Under the pieces are notes generated by a model. It saw nothing but the letters and a program-made list of their open reading frames with translations, was not told the DNA's origin and did not search any database. The position numbers and the translations under genes are program-made. A stretch of 64,000 nucleotides of DNA from Sipunculus nudus (lineage: Eukaryota; Annelida; Sipuncula; Golfingiida; Sipunculidae), in NCBI GenBank assembly GCA_026874595.1, contig CM049316.1, forward strand, positions 43,661,695 to 43,725,694, given 5' to 3'. Shown piece after piece: positions 23,340 through 34,000 of this stretch (within the stretch, counting starts at the first letter, position 1; every line of letters starts with the position of its first letter).

Positions 23340-25890
23340 TGAGTTATAAAGCTCAAGAGGCCATTATTGTTCAATTTAATTCCTGGAATGAAGCTTCAGT
23401 AATTTAAGAGCAGAAAGAAAGGGGAAAATACATTTAATTGATCAGGAATTCTCATTGACATGGGCTATATTATCATACTGAGGAATGGGAATTATATTTG
23501 CACTCATGTAGTTACCTTTCACAAGTCTGTCATGAATTTTAAAACCACAGGGATTTTATGGTGGTTAACAATACCAAAATTGCAGCCATGTCCTGCAGTT
23601 TTAAAAATCTGGTACACTGTTATTTAGTTTTAAAAAAGTTTAATTATATGGTAAAGTTTATATGTAACTAATTAAATATAATTAAATAATCAAATTTAAT
23701 ATAATTTACTAATTAGGGTAATAAAGGAGCATCTAACCCCTGATTCCATGAAAACTGATTAAAATGCAGCTGACACATACACACAGATGTAAAACCAGAT
23801 ACCGGAAACGAGCTAATTGGGATTGTTACATTGAATAACCACAAAGATCTGCATGCTTAATCAGGATTGAGAAACAAGAGCCAATATTTAAACAGATAAT
23901 GGTATCATCTCAGTTCATTGTAATTAGATGCATGATTGTCAGCACTGTTACATTTAATTACATAATTACTATAAATAATTCTTTACCTCAGAGTAATAGA
24001 TGTAATTAGCAAACTTGTGTCAGTGGTAAACAAACAAAAAGCAATTACTGTCTGTAATGCACGAAGCATGTTCATTAAATAATATGATCTGAAATGATGT
24101 GATCTTTTATCCACAATATAGTGTTTAATTAAATCAAAATTGACCATTAAAACCACACAAGTTTCAACCTCAGTGACTTTTAACATTTTGATTTAGAAAA
24201 AAAAATCTAGTAGCCTTCATTCAATCTTGTTACAAATGATTTCAGCAAGGTTCAACACAGAAGTTTTTGTACCTGTCATATTGGGCAGCTGATTAATAAA
24301 ATGCACCTGCCCAGATGTGTTTGTCATATGGCCAAATTTATTCTATTGATTTGCTAAAACTTGTTCCCGAACATTAATCATCAATACCATTAAGGGTAGC
24401 ACTGTTTCACCCCTCTGAAATTAGAGAGTCTACAACCAGCATACTAGCATAAAGTTAGGTTTACCAGCATAATATTGGAAGGCAAGTCAAGAGGTATAAA
24501 TGATTGATATTTAATATAAATATAGATTTTGTACGAAACTTGTTTTATATAATGAATTCAGATAAAAACAGTTAACTTTGTGTAGATATTAAATATGGTG
24601 AGATTGTGAAAAGGGTAACCCTGGCAAAACAATGAAAAAGTAGAAATTATGAAATTTTAACACAACCAATATGAAAGCCAACCATAGTATGACATGACAG
24701 AAGTGGCATCAGTCATGTAGATACACAATTGACCTATCAACTAACTCTGTGTGACCTTAGTTGCATATTCATTCAATGAATAATCATAAGCAGAGTAGCT
24801 GCGAGCAACCAATTAAGTTACTGTTGGAAAAGTGAACAGTCAATCACCTGACAAGTGAAAGATATGCATAATTTGGGTGACTCTTCCAAACAGAATATGT
24901 GTAGTCTGTATGAGTACCCAGGTATGCATGTTTTCTTGGATATTTTTTCTACAAAGAAGACAATATAAAAAGTTCTAGGCCAGAGGCTGACTACCGAGTG
25001 AATAGTTTATAATGTCTTACTTGGCATGTAATTTGTATGAGACAAATAGTCCAAAATATTGCAATTCACTTCTCAATGTCTGTGATATATTCAACATGTG
25101 AGAACAGAGATATAGAAATTCCATCTGATGATGTCAGTCAATGTGAAGTTATATGTCATCAACCTTTGTGACATCACTATTTTCTTATAAACAGCTCTCT
25201 CAACCATAGGTATGGAGAGCCTTTGGTGTAGGAGCCTCTTGGGGGCTTATTATCATAACTATGTTTAAAGGATTGACCATATGGGTTGTAGTGGTTAGGT
25301 CAATTGTTCTTTATTGCTGAAGGAATATTTAGACCTTTGTCAGCCTTTATGGAAAGCAACAACTGGTTTGCACCTGTCCAATGCCTCAATTGCCACATAT
25401 AGATGAAATACATAAGAATATGCATGGTCTGATCCAAATAATTTTTATCATCCCTGGAATGGGCTCTCCTTTGAAACAAACCATCAACACTTCCTGGGAT
25501 ATTTCTTTTTTTTTGTTTTAAAAATAGATTGCAGTTTCATGTTATTGAAAATACACAAGTCCATGGAAGCCTCTTGTACTCATAGACACTGGTAGGACCT
25601 GTCCTCTTCATCCCTAACTTAGAGGGTTCTATATAAGTCAGAAGGTACAAAAGATATCACAGTACTGTATTAATTGAGTGTTTGATATAGCAAGGTTTGT
25701 GTTATATGGAAGTTCTTGTGATATGAAGAGGTCCATATCCTTTGTTTCTTATTCTTTTGTGTTTTATTTCTTATTTCAAACACAAGTAATACTTAGAATT
25801 ACTCAGGATCAAGAACTTTCAGCAATAGTGTCAAGTATCACATTCTAGGCTTATATAAAAGGATTTACAGTAATTTGATATTTTTATTAT
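23340..25890. other. Non-coding, upstream of the ML-domain coding exon
   Basis: AT-rich, without a recognised exon or repeat. Presumably intronic or promoter sequence of the ML-domain gene. Confidence 0.45.
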
Positions 25891-25895
25891 TACAG

Positions 25896-26013
25896 ACCAC
25901 CAAGATGTCTTCCCACAAACTTCTCCTCGCTGGCTTGTGCCTTGTGATGGTGGTGTCTGTCCATTCCTACATGGTGAAATCAGATGATGACAAAGGCTAT
26001 GTGAAGAACTGTG
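25896..26013 (+). CDS. ML-domain gene, first coding exon
   Basis: The acceptor TTATTACAG ends at 25895, followed by nine bases of leader and ATG at 25905 with A at -3. It encodes the signal peptide and the NCG start of the ML domain, ending in phase 1 at donor GTAAGT (26014). The acceptor before the ATG shows that at least one non-coding exon lies upstream. Confidence 0.9.
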
Positions 26014-27973
26014 GTAAGTTTTGTTTATGAACTGACCAAAGTAAGTACAACATACATGGTACCTTAGTGTTAAGATTAGTGGTACAAATGTGTTCTTTGT
26101 GGCCAGGGCTCGACATTAACCTTTGAAAGTAATTGCCCAATAGGTCAAGTAAGAACTGCCTTTTTCTTGCCCAACATGAATTTTTACCTCATTCTATTTC
26201 ATCAGTCATTGGTAACTTTCTTTATCTGAGAGAAACAATTTTCAAAATCTGCAGGTAGTGTTGCTAGAGAAAGGAAAGTTTACTGAGCAGAGAAACTTAG
26301 TTTTTGAACCAAGAGTATTATAAGGCCCACATTTTGTTGGTTAAAAGATAAAAATGACATATGCATATACCGTGTAATGTTGTTTGGTTATTATATTGGA
26401 ATCTAGAAATCTGCAATCTAAGGAATGCAAGCCTCTGCCATGTGGGTGGTTCCTATTCTGGGATGCTCTCAAAACTGTGTTTTCATTCACTTATTCAGCC
26501 CATATTCCAAGGTTCATTCACACCTTAAGTGAATGTACATTTGTGAATATTCCTATATGAAATTCCTGAATCTGGGTCATTTCCCAGATCCACACTGAAA
26601 TCCAATTGATTCTTCATTGGCCTATTCCCAAAATACTCTGAAAATTTCATTTGATTCTGTTCATGATTGCATGAATTATGTAGTGAACAAACACACACAA
26701 ATACACACATACACACACAAAATGTTTTGATATCACCTCAGGTCATGTGATAATGGGAGACTAAGATAATGAACAATAGGGCCAGGTTTTACATGCCCAT
26801 TCTGGCCTGCTTCTTTACATTAACAGATTTGTCAGACAGAAGTGCATGCAGCTGGCAGGCAATGCTCCTCTCACACTCCTGGTGTCATAATACACAGTTA
26901 TACACTAAAGTCGTCCCAGTTCTCCTTCACTATAACTGCTGCTTTATGTATAGCAAGATTCAGTTCTGGCACATGGCAAAGAATCAGACCAATGAGAGTG
27001 GATGTCTCAGTGTGATGAGACCAATGAGAGTGGGTGTCTCAGTGTGATGAGACCAATGAGAGTGGGTGTCTCAGTGTGATGAGACCAATGAGAGTGGGTG
27101 TCTCAGTGTGATGAGACCAATGAGAGTGGGTGTCTCAGTGTGATGAGACCAATGAGAGTGGGTGTCTCAGTGTGATGAGACCAATGAGAGTGGGTGTCTC
27201 AGTGTGATGAGACCAATGAGAGTGGGTGTCTCAGTGTGATGAGACCAATGAGAGTGGGTGTCTCAGTGTGATGAGACCAATGAGAGTGGGTGTCTCAGTG
27301 TGATGAGACCAATGAGAGTGGGTGTCCCATGTTTAAAATGTGGAGCTGGATGCACAATGGAATACAACACTCTCATTTGTCTGATTTTCCTCCATGCCAA
27401 CCCTGGTGGTGGGACCCAGGCAGTCCTGGTTATAATAGCAGCAATTAAAACAAAACAAGATCTTGGATTATTGCAGTGTATAACCATGGTGTGTCAGGAC
27501 CATACTGTCATGCCTGTTTCAATGGCCTTGCTTTGTATGTGGTAATATTGTAATTCTACTTTATGGTTGCAATAAAAATTTATTCTGTTAATCATTAATT
27601 CTGTTTAATGGATCATCATTCCTTTTCTGATTCTGATTCACAGGAGATGCCAAACATAACTTCACCATGTGGTGGTCACCGAAAGTCCTCCACGCTGGCA
27701 GCATGTACAAGATTTACATTGACTTCACCCCACGTAAGAAATGCATTATGTATACTGGGCTGATGAAATTCAGTAAATGGGGATTGTATCTGGGCAAATT
27801 GACCTTTTCCACCACACTAGTGACATCTATTGATGGCAACTGAAACTAAATGTTCTAGTCTATTTGATTATACGCATTTTTGTAGTATGGCCACCCAACT
27901 GTCTTGGAATTCTTTTATTCCAATAATTAAAGAAATATTCCAGTAATTACTGTGAAATATTCACCTTGATACT

Positions 27974-28053
<80 letters not shown>

Positions 28054-31000
28054 CAGGGCAGCTATTTTGGAATTCTTTAACTCACGTTTTCTCAAGAATG
28101 TTGACACAAACAGGATTTATGGTCCTTATGATTTATAGTTTCGTAATAATGGGCTTTTTTTAAATTTTGCAATGACTAACTAAAGGTTGCCATATTGTTT
28201 ATACTGGTTATATTTTTCATTGATTAATTGGGGACATGTTTTAATGCTGGTTATATTTTGCAGTGATTGATTGGAGACATTTTTTATGCTGGTTATATTT
28301 TTCAATGATTGACTGGAGACAATTTTTTATGCTGGTTGTATTTTTGCAGCAATTGACTGGAGCGCAGGAACAGCTACTGCTACACTGTGGCTGGCGGGAG
28401 ACACAACACCCATCTACAAAACTACCCTCCCAGCTGACTGCAGCTTCTTCTCTCATTTAAAACTGCCAACCAAGATCTGCCCCTTCAAGAAAGGTGGTAA
28501 GTAACCGTTGTAACCTCATTTATGTGCACTTGTCACCATAGTAAGTAACCATAGTAACCTCATATATGTGCAATTGTCACCATAGTAAGTAACCATAGTA
28601 ACCTCATATATGAGCACTTGTCACCAAAAACAGATCTGCAGATGGATACACCAAATCACTACTGAGAAAAAGTGCATCAATGTGTTTTATAAAACTGGAA
28701 CAGCAGGTGGCGCCACCTGTCTGGTCTACAATGAAGCTATTGAAGTTTGTAAAACATGCGAAATTTCAGGCTGATATATCCATCCACACTTGAGAAATGA
28801 GAGATTTTTAGCTCAGCTGACTATAAGTCATCTGAGCTATAGTCGTGGTCCATTGTCCGTCCGTCTGTCGTGCCGTCTGTCTGTTCGTCCGGATGTCCGT
28901 CTGTAAGACTGGCACGTTTCGACACCATTGGACCTACGTATCTGACATTTGGCATACAGTTAGATGTCCCCAAAATCTCCTACTAAGCTGAAAACTGGGT
29001 CTTTGCGACTTTGTTCCTTTGAGAAATTAAGGAAAAACCTCAATTTTTTATTAAAAACATATTTTCACACTGCCTAATATCAAAACCACTCATCTGTTTT
29101 TCCTCATATTTACCATAAATATTCCTCTATATAGTTCCTATATACATGCCAGAAATAAGGTCTGTATTATATAATTTAAAAAAAATTTAAGGGCCCAAAC
29201 ATAATGGACTTTGTAAAAAAATCCGGAAAGATATTTGGTCACTTAAGACCAAAAGTGTTAAAGGTAGGTACTTTTTTTTAGTAATACAACTTTAATTAAT
29301 CAAAATTTAATTGTATACCAAAAATTAGATCGAAACCTGTTATATTTTTTTAAATATTAGCAAAAATAAAAATTGGTACCTTAAATTTTGCCCAACTTTG
29401 GCCAAGGCACGTTTTTTTCCTGTAAGTACTGTGGATTTAATTTTCACAGCATGTGCACATAAGGATTTAATCTGTTAAAATCTGAAATTTGAAAATAAAA
29501 GCTGCAAAATTAGGCTAGTAATTGAATTTATTTTGGAGGCTCTTGTTGTATTCCCTTACATTGTCAAGCAGTCCACTTTGGTGATTGTAGGTCATTCAGT
29601 GCAGCTCTCTTCACTGAGTTGAGCTTGATCAGGCTGTCTGCAGTTAAACCATACCACAGGCAGCCTTTTTCTCTGGCAACCCTCGCTCCCCCCCCCCACC
29701 CCCCCCCCCCCCACCCCACCCCGATTCTGTTGACAGACCTGTACTATGAACTAGATGAATCTTAAAATTAGCATTTTTTTCAGCAACCAGCAGTAACAAC
29801 GGAGACCACTCCCCCCCGACCCCTTCAATACACAGGACTAATAAACAAGATGAATCTTATAATTTTAATGTTAAATAAATTCTTTTTGATGAGACTTGGA
29901 CAATTTTGATTGTTTTAAAGAAAAAAAATCAGGAATTTAATCCTAATATTCAAATGTGATAAAATATTAGGATCTAATGTAAGTGCTAACTGACAAGATT
30001 TAAGAAGATATAAATACTTTGTAGCATTTCATTCATATCTCTTAAAGTTGGCAGGGCCTAGGTGTGAATAACACTGTTAACTTAGTATTAAAATTAGGAA
30101 TATTGGTCAAACTTTGTTGGATTAATTTTTAACTCATATGGCCATATATTTAACTTTTGAAAACTTAATTACCTTCACACATTATTTGTTTATGAAATGT
30201 TACTTTTATATAACACTTACCGTAGGCCTATTTGTTCCCTTGGTGCATCACTAAATGGTTTAGCTCATGTCCATTATTCTATAATTCACAGAGTTTCATT
30301 TTCGCAGGGCCATTTTCTCATAGCTTTTCTAATGATAATAAACATGAAAAACCAAAAGAAATAAAAATATTTTGCAGTTATTAATATTTTCCAAAATTCA
30401 GCTGAGCGATGTGACCCATGGGTCCCTTGTTTCCCAAAGCAAACAGACAGAGGGACCACATGAAAACATGGCAAACTACTCCTGAGGAAAGAGCATCAAT
30501 GTATTCTATGAAAATGGGAAGGTAGGTGGCGCCACCTGTCTGGTCTATGAGATTACTCTCCAAGATGGATGGACATGCCACATTTCAGACCAATACGTTA
30601 AACCACTCCTGAGATATGAGCAGTTTTCACCCAAAGCAAATGACCGGATTGACGCCACACAAAAAAGATTGCAGATAACACCACAAGTCTTATGTATGAG
30701 ATGAAGGTATCCAAGATCTATGGACATGCATAATTTCAGCCCAATACGTTGAATTTAGACCAAACACTAAGACACACAGATGGCAAATGCATGGATGGAT
30801 GCCACGCAAAAATGATTGTAGTTGGCGCTACCAGTACGAGATGGAGAGATCCAAAATCTATGGACAATTTCAGCTCAAAACATTGAACCACTCCTGAGTT
30901 ATGGGTCAATATCACAAAGACACCCAGATTCAAACTGCACATAAGGGATTGCAAGTGGAGCCACCTGTCTTTGTTAGGCACTACTACATAGGTGAGTGAA

Positions 31001-34000
31001 TAACTGTGCCAGGTTTCAGAAAGGTCGGCCAAGAGGAGTTCTCCAGAAATGAACACAGTAGCCGTGGAGACGGCGGCGGCGGCGGCAGAACCCGGTCAAA
31101 AAATAGTATCGGCAAAATTTTGTTTTGGCGGATACAATTATTCAAATCAGTTGATGGCTTTGCCATTCAGTGTTACAGCCTTTTGTTACTCAGTTGAAAA
31201 ACATGATGGGTGCTGACTGATCGTCAAATGATGAATTTGCAAATATATTTTCGAGTGTGAACAATGCATATGAAAATAAGACCACTTATTAAAATGAAAA
31301 ATTTAAAATAGGTGTTAACATTTGAAAGATTGACATGTAAATTTTGACATGTTATTTTGAATCATATGAAACAAGTTTACAGGCAACATCATATCACAGA
31401 TGATCTAACAATCAGGGGTCACATGATTGACTTCAGCTGGCATGGGTTCATGCATTGGTACATAGCACAGGTGTAGCTTTAGAGGGGGCAGACCTACCTC
31501 ATCTGAGGGAATCACTTACAGGGTGCTGCTTTTAACAGACATGCAGCTTAAAATGGAGAATGTACAGTATATTTGTGTATTTCTTTTAGAACCACATTTA
31601 TGGTAAAATGTTATCATTGCAGTCCCACTGAAGTTCCAGTCTTCCAACATTCCATTCAGTCTGCCATACGCCCTGCCAAGTGTAAGTATCATATTCATTA
31701 TAGTCCATCCCAGTACCCGTGTCCACATGTTTTCTGGGATAAATTTTCATACAAGTGAATCAGTGTACATAGGTTGCAGGAGCTATTCTGCTGACTGCCT
31801 GCATAAAAAAATAATGCCTTACCTTACTTTGATTTTGTATGAGACAAATAATCCAAAATATGACAAAACAGGTTACAACATTTACGACTTTTTCATCTCC
31901 AAAGAACTGATAATAAACAAGCCAGGCAAAATAATGATGTCAGTCAACTGAAGGTGATACATGACCATTCATTGTGACTTCTTTGTGACATCACTCTTGT
32001 CTAACAAACACCACACAAAGCCATAGATACGAAAAGTGAGTCATGGAGGAAAATAGTGTCCAGCTATGCCCAGAAGACTCCATCCATGATCCATCAGCAT
32101 AAATAACACAAAAGAGTCGCAAAGTAAGCAGCCACTTTATACATGATATATTACTACTTTGCACCAAATTGGTGGAATATCTGTATATCTACTTTAGGCC
32201 AAATGGCATTTTTAAAGAATATCCTTTAAATAATTATCACAAAAAAACATATTTACAAGAGTTTTGGGATGGACTTTAGTTAAATTGATGTTTCATTATT
32301 GAGAATTTTGAAAGATATTACTACTGTGGTTGGCGTTATATTCCAAAGGTTAAAATTTCGCAATTTTAAGCTCAGCTGACTGAAAGTCATCTGAGCTATA
32401 GCAATCACTCCTTGTCCGTCTGTCTGTGCGTCCATTAACAGGGCACAAATCATAACAGCTTGACCTGGAATCTTCTAACATCATGAGAACTGAGTAACAT
32501 GACATTCAGGAAGGTTCATACAAAATCTCCTTGGAAACCTTGAAAAGGGTCTCTGTTACCCATATTCTTTGAGCTATGGGGCTCCGAAGTACCCCCCAGA
32601 ATAATGGAAAATTTGATACAAAAGCTCAAGTATCTGAACAACTAATGCATTGATCACAGTGATTCTTTGCATGGATATTAATCATGGAGTTCACCAGATT
32701 CTGCAGACTGGTGGCGCAACCTGTATTTTTTCAATTTTTTTTCTTTCTATTTTTGTGACCTTCAAATGTGCCGTCATTTGTTAACAGGGCACAAATCGTA
32801 ACCTCTGGACCTAGAATCTTCTTACATGACATCCAGAGAGGTCCATGAAAAATATCCTAGGAAACATTGAATTAGGTCTCTGTTACTTATATTCTTTGAG
32901 CTATGGGGCTCCAAAGTATCCCCCAGAATAAAGGAAGTATTGATACAAATGCTCAAGTATCTGAACAACTAATGCATTGATCACCATTATTCTTTTCATG
33001 GATATTTGTCATAGAATGTTCCATCAGTTTCTGCAGACTGGTGGCTCCACCTGTATTTTTATCAAATTTTTTACAATTTTTTTCTCTGTTTTTGAGACAT
33101 TTAAAGATGTGGTCATCTGTTAACAGGGGACAAATCATAATGACTGGACATAGAATCTTGTATCTTGACATGCAGGGAGGCCCATGAAAAGTCGTCTTGG
33201 AAACCTGAAATTAGGTCTCCATTACCTATATCCTCCGAGCTATGGGACTCAAAAGTACCCCCCAGAATAACTAAAAATGGCATACAAAAGCTCCAGTATC
33301 TAAACAACCGATGCATTGATCACCATGATTCTTTGCATGCATATTTATCATGGAGTGTTTCATCAGTTTCTGCAGACTGGTGGTGCCATAGGGATTTATT
33401 ATAATTTTAAGCAATTTTTTTTCTCTTTTTTCGAGACCTTTAAAGATGCAGTCACCATTAACAGGGCACAAATCATAACCACTGGACCCAGAATGTTCTA
33501 ACTTGACATCCAGGTAGGTCAATGAAAAATCTCCTTGAAAACCTGATACAAGGTCTCTGTTTCCCATTTTCTTTGAGCTATGGGGCTTATAAATACCCCC
33601 CAGAATTATTGAAAATTTGATACAAAAGCAGGGCCCAAATCATAATCATTGGAATTAGAATCTTCTAACTTGACATCCTGAGAGTTCCTCAAAAGTTCTC
33701 TTCAGACACCCGAAATTAGGTCTCTGTTACACATTTTCTCTGAGCTATGGGGCTCAGAACCCCCAGAATAATTAAAAGTTTGATACAAAAGCTCCAGGAT
33801 CTGAACAACCAATGCATTGATGATTCTTTGCATGCATATTGTTCAAGGAGTGTTTCATTAGTTCCTGCAGTCTGGTGCTGCATGCTGCCACCTGGATTTT
33901 TTTAAACATTTTAACACATTTTTTTCTCTTTTCGAGAAACACTGGACCCAGAATCTTCTAACATCCTGAGAACTTGACATCCTGAGAGTTCCTCAAAAGT

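Noticed and set aside
26988-27326. Regular 32-bp direct repeats resembling a CRISPR array
   Set aside because: The units are contiguous with no unique spacers and lie in an intron of an animal gene; it is a minisatellite.
27258-27545. Open frame with Cys-rich repeats
   Set aside because: Reads through the 32-bp minisatellite into intron sequence; it overlaps no exon of the gene on this strand.
28263-28460. 65-codon open frame over exon 3 of the ML-domain gene
   Set aside because: It is another frame of exon 3 plus its upstream tandem copies; the spliced reading frame has family similarity and correct phases.
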